Source of the DNA: Anaerolineales bacterium
Lineage (GTDB): Bacteria; Chloroflexota; Anaerolineae; Anaerolineales; JABWBV01
Assembly: GCA_020634875.1 (NCBI GenBank)
Contig: JACKAX010000001.1
Location: 62,001-126,000, forward strand
Length of the DNA: 64,000 nt
Direction: 5' to 3'
The notes beneath the pieces are model-generated. The model did no database searches, was not told the origin of the DNA, and saw nothing but the letters and a program-made list of their open reading frames with translations. Each line of letters opens with the position of its first letter. Position 1 is the stretch's first letter. The translations under genes were made by a program, and so were the position numbers. Below, one piece after another: positions 9,062-18,130 of the stretch.

Positions 9062-10690
9062 TTATCGCGATTGCTCCCGAAAAATTCTTACCCGACGATA
9101 AGGTTCTTTCCCGTAGGAATGGGATATGAGCCGGGCCTGGCGGGCAAGTTCGTGCTGTTGGCGGCGGATGTAGGCGGACGCGGGGGGCAGTTCCACCCAG
9201 TTTTCACCGTTCAGCACCGCATCAATCGCCGCGCGGGTAGCGGTCATCGCGCCTTCATCATTTTCCTCTCCGCCAGGGCCATTCGTAATGTTGAACAACT
9301 CCGCCAAAAACTGTTCCATTTGATTGATCGTGTTTGCTCGCAAAACGTAAATGGGCATCCCGCGGTGTTCCGCATCCACAATCGCATGTTGGCGTTTGCG
9401 GTAATACGAGCGCAGGGTGACAAGCACATCCGCCTCGCCGACATCGCGCCCAAGCACGGCGGGCACGCCCAACTTTTTCGCGGCCTGTGCCAGCCGGTTG
9501 CGCGCCACCCCATACGGATACACCCGCACCGTCGAAAGATTGCTCCGGCGGTTGACCGTTTCCACCTGGTTTTCGTACCGTTCCGCAAGGTTAGCGGGGG
9601 AGCGCGGCGTTTCGTAGGTGTTGCCGTTGTCACTGTTCGGGCGGCGGAGACCTTGGGGGTCACGTCCACTTGTCGGGCGCGGAGCGGGCGCCGCCTGTTC
9701 GATATGGATTTTTCCATCCGCACCGCGGGAGCGGATCTCGGGCGGGATAGGGTTCCCGCGCAGGAGTGAGTCCACCGCGTCGGAGACATCCTGATGGATT
9801 GCCAACCGATCGCGGGTCTGTATCTCGATCAGCACATCGAACGTGGGCGGGGCGCGGCGTTCGAGCACGGTTTTTTGCGTCCCCCGGCGGCGCGCTTCCT
9901 CGTCAGACAGCGTGACCGATTCGATGCCACCGACCAAATCGGAGAGGGTGGGGTTGACGAGCAGATTTTCGAGCGTGTTGCCATGTGCGGTTCCCACGAG
10001 TTGCACGCCGCGTTCGGCGATGGTGCGGGCGGCGAGGGCTTCTAGTTCGCGGCCAATTTCGTCAATCACGATCACTTCGGGGTTGTGATTTTCGACGGCT
10101 TCGATCATCACCTCATGTTGGAGCGAGGGGGTGGAAACCTGCATCCGGCGGGCGCGTCCGACGGCGGGGTGGGGCACGTCGCCGTCGCCGCCGATTTCGT
10201 TCGAGGTGTCTACGATAACCACGCGTTTCTGCGCGGCGAGGATGCGGGCGGCTTCGCGGAGGAGGGTGGTTTTCCCGACGCCCGGACGCCCGAGGATGAG
10301 GACACTTTTGCCGCTTTCGATGATGTCTTGGATGATGTCAATCGTGCCGTACACCGCGCGGCCCACGCGGCACGTTAACCCGACAATCGCCCCCCGCCGA
10401 TTGCGAATGGCGGAGATGCGGTGCAGGGTGCGCTCGATGCCGGCGCGGTTGTCTTCGTCAAAATCCCCGATGCCTTCCACGACTTGGTTGATTTCTTCGT
10501 GGGTTACTTCCCCGTCTTCCCAGAGGGGGATTTCCCCGGTGGTAAAACGCGCGGTTGGGAGACGGCCTAGATCAATGATGATTTCGAGAAGATTTTCGCT
10601 ATGATTGAGTTTTTGTACAGATTCGGTAATTGTCTGGGGCAGAACATCCAAGAGTGCGCCCAGGTCGTCAGTGATTTTTTGTTGTGTCAT
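9062..10690 (-). CDS. SpoIIIAA-like AAA ATPase with C-terminal R3H domain
   Basis: A 542-residue P-loop ATPase of the Ycf45/SpoIIIAA-like family. Walker A is GRPGVGKT (134-141), Walker B VIVIDEIG (about 206-213), followed by GTAHGNTLENLL. The C-terminus has an R3H single-stranded nucleic-acid-binding motif (RRQQHELARQARL, RxxxH). A low-complexity linker separates the halves. The family is widespread in Cyanobacteria, Chloroflexota and Firmicutes; its role is unclear, but the R3H domain suggests RNA or ssDNA handling. It is last in the pdxS-pdxT-acetyltransferase operon, 14 nt downstream of the acetyltransferase gene. Confidence 0.85.
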   Translation of the reverse strand: MTQQKITDDLGALLDVLPQTITESVQKLNHSENLLEIIIDLGRLPTARFTTGEIPLWEDGEVTHEEINQVVEGIGDFDEDNRAGIERTLHRISAIRNRRGAIVGLTCRVGRAVYGTIDIIQDIIESGKSVLILGRPGVGKTTLLREAARILAAQKRVVIVDTSNEIGGDGDVPHPAVGRARRMQVSTPSLQHEVMIEAVENHNPEVIVIDEIGRELEALAARTIAERGVQLVGTAHGNTLENLLVNPTLSDLVGGIESVTLSDEEARRRGTQKTVLERRAPPTFDVLIEIQTRDRLAIHQDVSDAVDSLLRGNPIPPEIRSRGADGKIHIEQAAPAPRPTSGRDPQGLRRPNSDNGNTYETPRSPANLAERYENQVETVNRRSNLSTVRVYPYGVARNRLAQAAKKLGVPAVLGRDVGEADVLVTLRSYYRKRQHAIVDAEHRGMPIYVLRANTINQMEQFLAELFNITNGPGGEENDEGAMTATRAAIDAVLNGENWVELPPASAYIRRQQHELARQARLISHSYGKEPYRRVRIFREQSR

Positions 10691-10704
10691 GAGGTTTTGT
10701 TGGC

Positions 10705-11688
10705 TCAGCCTTCTTCCAGGGGTGTTTGGGCATGTAAATGAAGGGGACTGGTAAACGGGACGACTGGGATTTCCGGTTTGGCAGTTTCCAGCCCAGGGTT
10801 GGGAAGGCGGAGAGGAAGTGTTGTTTGAAGCGATGCTTTTTGTAAAATGGCCAGGCGTTTGACCATCACGGCCTGGTACGAGCCTGCTTCGGCCCCCATT
10901 TCGGTGAGAAAGAGGTCGAGCCAGGCTTGATGGGAGCGAACGACAAAGTATAGGGGGAAGGTACGACGGGTGGAAAGGCGGTAGATCAGTTCATTTAAGT
11001 GCTCGGAAACATGTTCGATGTTCGGGTGGAAGATGGGTTGGGCCAGCGTACCCTGGGGGCCGGAATTGAGGTGGACATATCCGAGGAGTTCGTCTTCCTG
11101 GTAACAAACCATCCCTGTGAGTTGTTCCCACGGAGCGGGTTCGATTTGTTGGACAAGGGCAGGGACGACGGCGTTGTAAAGTTGGCGAAGGGCAGTTGTG
11201 TCTTGTTCGGTAGCTGGACGCCAGTGAGCTGTTTCGGGGGAAGGGGAAGCCGGTTTGGTCACACGCCAGATGCGTTGGCGGGCGTAGATGGCATATCCGG
11301 CTTTGCGTAGAATTTCAAAGGCAATAGAACGTTCGTTGACTTCGGCAAGCAGGTTGCTCGCACCGTGTTTTCCGGCCTGTTGGGCAAGGTGGTCAAGCAG
11401 GGCCAGCGTGTGGCTCGCAGACATTGAGGTAGACGGGGCGATGAAGGTGAGTTGGGCGTTGGCTGATCCCTGTGCGTGGGAAAATTGCCCGATCACTTTG
11501 TTGTGTGCGCCGTCTTCCGCTGCGACATAGGTGTAGATGCCGGTGGCGGGTGCGACGTAGGAGAGCAACGCACCTACCGGGACGAGGGTCATCGAGCGCG
11601 TGAGTTCCAGAGCCATGTCCAGACAAAGGCCACGCTCCCGATGACGATGAAGAGTGGGAAAGTCACGCCAGTCGAAGGGACGGATCAT
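10705..11688 (-). CDS. GNAT-fold N-acetyltransferase-like protein
   Basis: 327 residues with the feel of a tandem GNAT acetyltransferase. The N-terminal half begins IRPFDWRDFPTLHRH, a usual GNAT opening. It contains a NKVIGQFSHAQG strand, then LLAEVNERSIAFEILRKAGYAIYARQRIWRV, the classic GNAT end (xNxxAxxxYxxxGF). The second half starts HWRPATEQDTTALRQLYN and repeats a weaker version. It likely transfers an acetyl group to an unknown amine. It overlaps the pdxT stop by ATGA, so it is translationally coupled. Family call is moderate; substrate unknown. Confidence 0.65.
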   Translation of the reverse strand: MIRPFDWRDFPTLHRHRERGLCLDMALELTRSMTLVPVGALLSYVAPATGIYTYVAAEDGAHNKVIGQFSHAQGSANAQLTFIAPSTSMSASHTLALLDHLAQQAGKHGASNLLAEVNERSIAFEILRKAGYAIYARQRIWRVTKPASPSPETAHWRPATEQDTTALRQLYNAVVPALVQQIEPAPWEQLTGMVCYQEDELLGYVHLNSGPQGTLAQPIFHPNIEHVSEHLNELIYRLSTRRTFPLYFVVRSHQAWLDLFLTEMGAEAGSYQAVMVKRLAILQKASLQTTLPLRLPNPGLETAKPEIPVVPFTSPLHLHAQTPLEEG

Positions 11689-12284
11689 GCAGGAAAATTC
11701 GATTGAATCAGATGCAGAAAATATCGGTGGAAACGATCATCCAGGGTCAGTTCGGGGTGGAAAGAGGTCGCGAGTAAATGTGCTTGTTGGGCGGCAACGA
11801 TGCGTCCATCGGGGAGCGCCGCGAGGGTTTGGGCTGTGCCATGAACCGCTTCGATGAGGGGGGCACGAATGAAAACGGCGTGGTAGGGCGGGTTGTCCGC
11901 ACGAACGGCGCTTAGGGCAAGAACGGCGAGATCAGTTTCAAAACTGGCTACCTGTCGCCCAAACGCGTTTCGCTCGACGGTGATGTCCATGACGCTCAAG
12001 AGGGGTTGTTCACGACGGGCATCTTTGGAGAGAAAGATCGCGCCCGCACACGTGCCCCAAACTGGTTTTTGTTGGGCAAACTCCCGGAGGGGTTCCATCA
12101 AGCCATACGCAACAGCTAATTTGCCAATGGTGGTGGACTCGCCTCCAGGAATGATCAGACCATCTAACGTCTTGAGTTGCTCCGGCAAACGGATTTCCAG
12201 CCCATTTGCGCCCAGGCGATTTAATACATTAAGATGCTCTGCAAAAGCACCTTGTAGAGCTAATACGCCAATATTCAGGGTCAT
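11685..12284 (-). CDS. pdxT: pyridoxal 5'-phosphate synthase glutaminase subunit PdxT
   Basis: A 199-residue class I glutamine amidotransferase that releases ammonia from glutamine and channels it to PdxS for PLP synthesis. GVLALQGAFAEH at the N-terminus and IIPGGEST are family hallmarks. The nucleophile is C79 in GTCAGAI, and the triad is completed by H176 and E178 in FHPE. It starts 6 nt after the pdxS stop, as in most PdxST operons, and overlaps the acetyltransferase start by 4 nt. Confidence 0.97.
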   Translation of the reverse strand: MTLNIGVLALQGAFAEHLNVLNRLGANGLEIRLPEQLKTLDGLIIPGGESTTIGKLAVAYGLMEPLREFAQQKPVWGTCAGAIFLSKDARREQPLLSVMDITVERNAFGRQVASFETDLAVLALSAVRADNPPYHAVFIRAPLIEAVHGTAQTLAALPDGRIVAAQQAHLLATSFHPELTLDDRFHRYFLHLIQSNFPA

Positions 12285-12290
12285 ACAGAA

Positions 12291-13178
12291 TTACCAACCG
12301 CGCTGGGCGATCAGTTCAGCATCCGGGATGGACGTGACTTGCCGTCCGACCATCGGTTCACCCAAATTGCGGCTAACTTCCGCAAGAATTTCGGGGTTGT
12401 TGTAGTGGGTGACGGCTTTGACAATGGCGGCGGCGCGGCGGGCCGGGTCGCCCGATTTGAAGATGCCGGAACCGACAAACACGCCATCTACGCCGATTTG
12501 CATCATCAGCGCGGCGTCAGCGGGGGTGGCGATCCCGCCCGCAGCAAAGTTGACGACGGGTAGACGGCCCAGACGTTTGGTTTCGACGATCAGTTCGTAG
12601 GGTGCGCCGAGGTTTTTGGCAAACGCCATCAATTCTTCATCGGGCATATTCTGCAAACGGCGAATGTCGCCCAAAACCGAACGCGCGTGGCGCACTGCCT
12701 CAACCACATCGCCTGTACCCGCTTCACCTTTGGTCCGGATCATGGCCGCGCCTTCCCCGATGCGGCGGAGGGCTTCACCCAGGTTGCGGCATCCGCAGAC
12801 GAACGGGATTTTGAAAGCGTGTTTGTTGATGTGGTGTTCTTCGTCCGCGGGGGTGAGGACTTCGGATTCATCCACGTAGTCTACGCCGATGGCTTCGAGA
12901 ATCTGCGCTTCGACGAAGTGCCCGATGCGGGCTTTTGCCATGACGGGAATGGTGACAGCATCCATGATTTCCATGATGAGGCCGGGATCACTCATGCGAG
13001 CGACGCCACCATCGGCGCGGATGTCCGCGGGGACGCGTTCAAGGGCCATAACGGCACATGCGCCTGCTTCTTCAGCGATGCGGGCGTGTTCAGGGGTGAC
13101 AACATCCATGATGACCCCGCCTTTTAACATTTGTGCCAACCCCTTTTTAACTGCAAAAGTTCCAGTTTCTTGTTCCAT
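12291..13178 (-). CDS. pdxS: pyridoxal 5'-phosphate synthase lyase subunit PdxS
   Basis: A 295-residue (beta/alpha)8 PLP synthase that builds PLP from ribose 5-phosphate, glyceraldehyde 3-phosphate and ammonia. Very conserved: the two catalytic lysines are K82 ([10 protein letters not shown]) and K150 ([10 protein letters not shown]), and the N-terminal [16 protein letters not shown] is intact. First gene of a four-gene minus-strand operon. GGAGG lies 11 nt before the ATG. A TATAAA-like -10 and a small hairpin lie upstream in 13190-13260. Confidence 0.98.
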   Translation of the reverse strand: MEQETGTFAVKKGLAQMLKGGVIMDVVTPEHARIAEEAGACAVMALERVPADIRADGGVARMSDPGLIMEIMDAVTIPVMAKARIGHFVEAQILEAIGVDYVDESEVLTPADEEHHINKHAFKIPFVCGCRNLGEALRRIGEGAAMIRTKGEAGTGDVVEAVRHARSVLGDIRRLQNMPDEELMAFAKNLGAPYELIVETKRLGRLPVVNFAAGGIATPADAALMMQIGVDGVFVGSGIFKSGDPARRAAAIVKAVTHYNNPEILAEVSRNLGEPMVGRQVTSIPDAELIAQRGW

Positions 13179-13398
13179 GCTTTTACAAGCCTCCGATGAT
13201 CTTTTTTATAGAGTGAAAGGCACTCTTTATTTCTTTTTATGCTCTTTAAAGAAGTGCATGGATTTTACCACGCTGAAGGGGGAGTTTCAATTAAGGAGAA
13301 ATAATTTGGTAAGGTGACGGAATGCTGTTTGTTATCCGGTAAAGTGTTGAATGAATAATTTTGTGGGCCGTCCTGGTGTCTTTCTGCTTGGGCGGTTG

Positions 13399-13404
13399 TA
13401 TAAT
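13399..13404 (+). promoter_or_regulatory. -10 box ahead of YhfC-like gene
   Basis: TATAAT (13399-13404) preceded by TTG, with no good -35 at the usual spacing. A start point near 13411 would give a leader that contains the parS-like palindrome, supporting the ATG at 13454 rather than earlier in-frame starts. Confidence 0.4.
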
Positions 13405-13425
13405 TCGCCTTCAGTGTTTCATTAG

Positions 13426-13441
13426 CGTTTCACGTGAAACA
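13426..13441. other. parS-like centromere palindrome
   Basis: CGTTTCACGTGAAACA matches 15 of 16 positions of the broadly conserved ParB-binding parS site (TGTTTCACGTGAAACA). The 14-bp core at 13427-13440 is a perfect palindrome. It lies in the leader of the YhfC-like gene. I saw no parA or parB in this window. Confidence 0.6.
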
Positions 13442-13453
13442 TACATAAAAGAA

Positions 13454-14320
13454 ATGACGGTTTTTGTTCGTGTTCTCAACCCTATTTTGATGATCCTGCT
13501 TGGATTAGCGGTAGGGGGTCTCGTTTCCAGGCTACGCAACGCGGATTGGAGATTGTACGGCGCGGGGGCTTTGACGTTCATTGGTTCCCAGGTTTTTCAT
13601 ATCCCTTTCAATACAAAAGTGCTCAATCCCCTTTTGGCGCGTTTGACGGATACACCTTTGCAGGGACCGTTTCTCGTGGTCACCGCGGTTGCGTTGGGGT
13701 TATCTGCCGGGGTTTTTGAGGAGACATCGCGTTATTTGGTGTATCGGTTTGCAATAAAGCAAGCGCGCGCGTGGAAAGATGGGTTGATGTTTGGTGCGGG
13801 GCACGGGGGGATTGAAGCGATTTTATTTGGAGCACTTTCGCTTTTGACCGTGATTAATATTTTTGTTCTATCGGGACGCGATATCGGTACGTTGATCCCT
13901 GCCGAACAATTACCCCTTGCCCAGCAACAGATTGACGCGTTTTGGGCTGCGCCTTGGTACGGAGTCTTGCTTGGCGCATTGGAGCGGGTTTTTGCGTTGT
14001 GTTTTCATCTCGCAGCCTCAGTGATGGTGTTGCAGGTTTTTCGTCGGAAAAATATCCTTTGGTTGTTTGGTGCGATTGGGTTGCATACGCTGCTGGATGG
14101 GCTTGCGGTTTTTAGCGCACAAATATGGGGCGCATACGTGACCGAGGGCTTTTTGGCGGTTTTCGCCGTTGTGTGTGTATGGATTATTTTTCGGTTGAGA
14201 GAAACGGAGATGCCGGAGGAGAATCCCATGTTTCAGCCGTTGCCATTGTCTGAATTGAAGCAAATTCCTGTGCCACCGCGTGTGACGCAGGAAAATATTG
14301 AGGATAGCAAATATGTCTGA
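13454..14320 (+). CDS. YhfC-family intramembrane protease-like membrane protein
   Basis: 288 residues with about seven hydrophobic segments. Motifs fit the YhfC/CPBP type: FEETSRYL (EE pair), FGAGHGGIEAI, a conserved His in CFHLAAS, and LHTLLDG near the end. CPBP-type glutamic proteases use such EE and His motifs for intramembrane cleavage or related functions; activity here is unproven. The gene overlaps the next ABC ATPase by 8 nt, so it belongs to a 13.4-16.8 kb operon with an exporter and a membrane zinc-ribbon protein. The first 31 codons of the longest frame (from 13361) precede the -10 box and are probably not translated. Confidence 0.75.
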   Translation: MTVFVRVLNPILMILLGLAVGGLVSRLRNADWRLYGAGALTFIGSQVFHIPFNTKVLNPLLARLTDTPLQGPFLVVTAVALGLSAGVFEETSRYLVYRFAIKQARAWKDGLMFGAGHGGIEAILFGALSLLTVINIFVLSGRDIGTLIPAEQLPLAQQQIDAFWAAPWYGVLLGALERVFALCFHLAASVMVLQVFRRKNILWLFGAIGLHTLLDGLAVFSAQIWGAYVTEGFLAVFAVVCVWIIFRLRETEMPEENPMFQPLPLSELKQIPVPPRVTQENIEDSKYV

Positions 14321-15254
14321 TGAGCGAACTTTAGTCGTTGCACAAAATCTTTCTAAGAAGTTTGATAAGTTCACGGCGGTCGAGCAAATCTCGTTTGAAA
14401 TCCGCGCGGGGGAAGTGTTTGGGTTGTTAGGCCCGAACGGCGCGGGGAAAACCACAACGGTGCGGATGTTGAGTGCGTTGATTGCGCCATCGAGTGGGAC
14501 GGCGACGGTCGCGGGGTTTTCGTTGGGAAAGCAGGATCAACTTATTCGTAAGCATGTGGGTATTTTGACGGAATCCCCAGGTTTGTATGATGCGTTGAGT
14601 GCAGAAGATAACCTTGAGTTTTTTGCGAAGATGTATGAAGTTCCGAATATTCCTGAGCAGGTCGAACGTTATTTGCGCTTGCTCGGTCTATGGGAGCGGC
14701 GCTTTGAACCTGTGGGGACTTTCTCGAAGGGGATGCGCCAAAAGCTCGCGATTGCGCGGGCGATTCTTCATGAGCCTGAGATTCTCTTCCTCGATGAGCC
14801 GACGAGCGGATTGGACCCTGAAATGTCCCGTCTAGTGCGTGACTTTATCGCTGAGTTGAAAGGCGAGGGGCGGACAATTGTCTTGTGTACGCATAATCTC
14901 GATGAAGCGGATCGTTTATGTGATCGAATTGCTGTCATCAAGGCCCGGTTGCTTGCACTTGATACACCAAAGGCGCTTCGCCAGAAATTGTATGGGCGGG
15001 CTTCGGTGTTTCATCTTGGGCAAAGGGGCGAAGTTTTTCAAGCTGGTTTGGAGGCTTTGCCTTTTGTTCAATCGGTGCAAGCAGTGGAGAATAAACTGGT
15101 GATTCAGTTGGATGATCCTGAGCAATCGAATCCCGATCTCATCCGTCATTTGGTTGGGCAAGGTGCGGATATTCAGTTTGTCGGCGAATTGCGCCGCACG
15201 CTTGAAGATGTTTATTTGCAATTGATGAATGTATCCAGGGAGATGCAAGCATGA
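14313..15254 (+). CDS. ABC-2 type exporter ATP-binding protein
   Basis: 313 residues. Walker A GPNGAGKT, Q-loop region with TESPGLYD, signature FSKGMRQK (in place of LSGGQ), Walker B ILFLDEPTSGLDPE, and the H-loop in LCTHNLDEAD. The C-terminal extension is typical of ABC-2 (NatA/CcmA-like) ATPases. It energises the permease encoded next, with which it overlaps by ATGA. I took the ATG at 14313, which has GAGG 9 nt upstream. The exported substrate is not predictable. Confidence 0.93.
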   Translation: MSDERTLVVAQNLSKKFDKFTAVEQISFEIRAGEVFGLLGPNGAGKTTTVRMLSALIAPSSGTATVAGFSLGKQDQLIRKHVGILTESPGLYDALSAEDNLEFFAKMYEVPNIPEQVERYLRLLGLWERRFEPVGTFSKGMRQKLAIARAILHEPEILFLDEPTSGLDPEMSRLVRDFIAELKGEGRTIVLCTHNLDEADRLCDRIAVIKARLLALDTPKALRQKLYGRASVFHLGQRGEVFQAGLEALPFVQSVQAVENKLVIQLDDPEQSNPDLIRHLVGQGADIQFVGELRRTLEDVYLQLMNVSREMQA

Positions 15255-16042
15255 ACAAAATTACAACCCTGATCAAAAAAGAATGGCGGGAAGTTTTCAA
15301 AAACCGCTTTGTGCTTTTTTCGGTGGCATTTATGCCGTTAATTTTTACAGCGATTCCGTTGGCGATTTTGTATGGCATTAGCTCATCCGGCCAAGCAGGT
15401 GATTTTTCGTTGGAAGAGCTTTATTCGCAGATGTCGAGTTTGTGCGGGAACCTGAATGTGGTGGAATGTAATCAATATTTGATCATCACGCAGTTTATGC
15501 CGCTGTTTATGATGATGCCGGTGATTATTCCCATTACGATTGCTTCATATAGCATTGTCGGCGAAAAAGTCACGCGCACGCTTGAACCGCTGCTGGCGAC
15601 GCCCATTACGACGATGGAACTGTTAGCCGGGAAGGGGTTAGCGGCAGGGATTCCCGCGGTGCTGGCGACATGGGTTAGTTTTCTGATTTTTGTGGTGGGT
15701 GGCTTATTGATGAAAATTGAGCCAAAGGTTGTTACGAGTTTATTCAATCCCCTTTGGTTGTTGGGCATATTTGTGTTAGGGCCTTTGCTCGCGATTGCAG
15801 CGATTAGTTTGGCGGTGATGGTTTCATCACGGTCTTCTGACCCGCGCGTGGCAGAACAAATTGCGGGGCTGTTCATTCTCCCTTTGGCGGGATTGCTGGT
15901 CGCCCAGGCAACAGGACTGCTCTTTCTGGATACCGCCCTGATGACATGGATTACGCTGGGGGTAGCGGTTTTGGATGCTGGTTTGTTGGCCTTTTCCGTG
16001 CAATTGTTTCAACGGGAAAGTATTCTTACACGATGGAAATAA
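15251..16042 (+). CDS. ABC-2 type exporter permease
   Basis: 263 residues, six predicted TM segments. The N-terminal TLIKKEWREVFKNRFVLF is the usual amphipathic start of ABC-2 permeases. The middle has the VGEKVTRTLEPLLATPITTMELLAGKGL segment, the coupling helix found in this family. ATGA overlap with the ATPase gene shows a two-part transporter. Together with the YhfC-like gene and the zinc-ribbon membrane protein it suggests an export or membrane-stress unit. Confidence 0.9.
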   Translation: MNKITTLIKKEWREVFKNRFVLFSVAFMPLIFTAIPLAILYGISSSGQAGDFSLEELYSQMSSLCGNLNVVECNQYLIITQFMPLFMMMPVIIPITIASYSIVGEKVTRTLEPLLATPITTMELLAGKGLAAGIPAVLATWVSFLIFVVGGLLMKIEPKVVTSLFNPLWLLGIFVLGPLLAIAAISLAVMVSSRSSDPRVAEQIAGLFILPLAGLLVAQATGLLFLDTALMTWITLGVAVLDAGLLAFSVQLFQRESILTRWK

Positions 16043-16044
16043 AA

Positions 16045-16782
16045 ATGAAAAAGAAAATTTGGCTGTTTATCGTTTTGGCGCTTTTGGCACTTCCTTTGGC
16101 TGTATTTGCGCAGGACGAAGGTTTGAAAGTGGAGTTTACGCGTGATTGGGGGTATGGCGGTTTTGCGGGAGATATTCAGGGGAAGTTTTCTCTACGCGTG
16201 ACAGGCCCGGAAACGCTTGTTGAGGTTCGTTATATGCTGGATGATCAGGTGATGGCCGTAATTTCTACGCCTCCCTTTAACTTCCAATTCAATACGGATA
16301 ATTATGTGCCTGGACCTCATACCTTGAAAGTTATTGGCGTACTTCAAGATGGTACTGAACTTGATGGGCCAGAATATAAGCGCATCTTTCTTTCGGCAGA
16401 GGATGCGAATGCTGCGACAATGAAGATCATTTTGCCTATATTGGTGGTGGCTGGTGGTATTACTTTGTTTGCGGTTATTATCCCATTGGTAATGGGGCGT
16501 AAGGGGAATTACAAACTGGGGCAATATGGCATAGCGGGTGGCGCGGTTTGTGGACGGTGTCAATTGCCATTTTCAAGAAGTTTGTTTGCACCGAATATGT
16601 TGTTTGGAAAGTTACAGCGTTGTCCTCATTGTGGAAAATGGGCGATTGTCCGGGCGGCTTCAGCGCAAGAATTGGAAGAAGCGGAAAAACGCTTTTTGAA
16701 AGACGAGGAGGCGGTTGAATTGAATGAGGCTTCCCAAGCTGAGAATTGGAAAAAATCATTGGATGATACTCGTTACGAATGA
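16045..16782 (+). CDS. single-pass membrane protein with extracytoplasmic domain and cytoplasmic zinc ribbon
   Basis: 245 residues starting at the ATG 3 nt after the permease stop. There is a Lys-rich signal peptide (MKMKKKIW...VFAQ in frame with the permease end), an extracytoplasmic beta-rich domain (about 20-125, Ig-like in feel), and a TM helix (ILPILVVAGGITLFAVIIPLVM). The cytoplasmic tail has two Cys pairs, CGRC and CPHC, spaced like a zinc ribbon, then an acidic helix. Not a family I recognise. It could couple the ABC-2 exporter to a cytoplasmic partner or sense cargo. Confidence 0.8.
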   Translation: MKKKIWLFIVLALLALPLAVFAQDEGLKVEFTRDWGYGGFAGDIQGKFSLRVTGPETLVEVRYMLDDQVMAVISTPPFNFQFNTDNYVPGPHTLKVIGVLQDGTELDGPEYKRIFLSAEDANAATMKIILPILVVAGGITLFAVIIPLVMGRKGNYKLGQYGIAGGAVCGRCQLPFSRSLFAPNMLFGKLQRCPHCGKWAIVRAASAQELEEAEKRFLKDEEAVELNEASQAENWKKSLDDTRYE

Positions 16783-16860
16783 TAGGGGATGCGAAAATTG
16801 CGTAAAAGCGAAAGAACCAATGTTATAGACAAAAGATACTCGTCAAGCTAAACTTAATCT

Positions 16861-18129
16861 ATGAATATTCAGACCAGCCTTCCCCAAACCGCAGAGCTTA
16901 ATTTCCAGTCTACCCGTCAACTGGTTAACCAATTAGCCCGTCTCACTGAAATTAGCGTGACGTTGAACTCAACATTAGATCGAAACGCTTTGTTGAAGTT
17001 TATTGTTCAAACCGCGACGCAAGTTTTGGATTGTGAGGAAGCGTCTATCATGCTTTATGACGAGCATCGGGGGGAACTGATGTTCACTGCGACAAGCAAC
17101 TCAACAGATCAACTGGCTCAAATTCCTGTGCCGCTAGAAGGGAGTATCGCAGGCACGATCTTTCGGGAAAATCGGGCGTTGTTGATTGCTGACGTTGAAA
17201 AAGATCCTCGGCACTTCGCTCAGGTAGGGGAGCAGATCAATTTTCGCCCGCGGTCTTTGTTGGGGGTGCCGATGCTGGTGCAGAACAAAGTGGTTGGGGT
17301 TCTGGAAGGACTTAATAAGCGCAATGGCACTTTTAATCAACGTGATGCTTACCTTCTTTCCATTATTGCCTCACAAGCCGCAGTCGCGATTAACAATGCG
17401 CGTCTTCACTCGCAAATTCAAAACGCTTACGAAGAGTTAAGCCGTGTGGACAAAATCAAAAGCGATTTTATGGCGATTGCCTCGCACGAACTTCGGACTC
17501 CGTTGGGGGTGATCCTGGGATATGCCACTTTCTTGAAAGAAGATGCTCAAGGCGAACTTTCTGCACACGCGGAAATGGTGCTCAATGCTGCGCTAAAACT
17601 TCGTTCATTGGTCGAAGAAATGACAAACATGAATCTGCTCCGTGTGGGAACCCTTGATTTGCAAAAAAGTGAGGCAATTTTCCAACAGTTGATCTTGCAG
17701 ACTTACGACGAGATTTCCCCCATGGTGAAAGCCAAAGGACAAAATGTTAACCTTGACTTGCCCTCACAACCGATTAAAGTCCAGGTTGATTCGCTCAAAA
17801 TACAAAATGTTTTTCTGAATCTGCTTAATAATGCGGTACGTTTTACGCCAGATGGGGGAGAGATTACGATTAAGGTTTATCTGAAAAATACCGAAGTATG
17901 GATGCAAATCTCGGATACTGGCATTGGGCTTCCCACTACGGAATTAAAGAAAATCTTTCAGGAATTCTATCAAGTTGAAGATCACATGACGCGCAGGTTT
18001 GGCGGGATGGGGCTAGGTTTAGCCATCGCCAAAGGTATTGTAGATGTACATCAAGGGCGGATTTGGGCCGAAAGTGAAGGGATTGGGATGGGCGCAACCT
18101 TTTACGTGGTATTGCCCAATGCCGAGTGA
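16861..18129 (+). CDS. GAF domain sensor histidine kinase
   Basis: 422 residues, no TM segments. A GAF domain (about 35-185) with typical LGVPMLVQNKVVGVLEGLNK is followed by a short coiled coil. Then HisKA with H-box HELRTPLGVILGY, N-box NLLNNAVRFTPDGG, G1 DTGIGLP and G2 GGMGLGLAI. It is an autophosphorylating cytosolic kinase. No response regulator is adjacent; the nearest receiver (51 kb) lacks its Asp. The gene sits in the same direction as the exporter operon after a 78-nt gap. Confidence 0.93.
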   Translation: MNIQTSLPQTAELNFQSTRQLVNQLARLTEISVTLNSTLDRNALLKFIVQTATQVLDCEEASIMLYDEHRGELMFTATSNSTDQLAQIPVPLEGSIAGTIFRENRALLIADVEKDPRHFAQVGEQINFRPRSLLGVPMLVQNKVVGVLEGLNKRNGTFNQRDAYLLSIIASQAAVAINNARLHSQIQNAYEELSRVDKIKSDFMAIASHELRTPLGVILGYATFLKEDAQGELSAHAEMVLNAALKLRSLVEEMTNMNLLRVGTLDLQKSEAIFQQLILQTYDEISPMVKAKGQNVNLDLPSQPIKVQVDSLKIQNVFLNLLNNAVRFTPDGGEITIKVYLKNTEVWMQISDTGIGLPTTELKKIFQEFYQVEDHMTRRFGGMGLGLAIAKGIVDVHQGRIWAESEGIGMGATFYVVLPNAE

Positions 18130-18130
18130 G

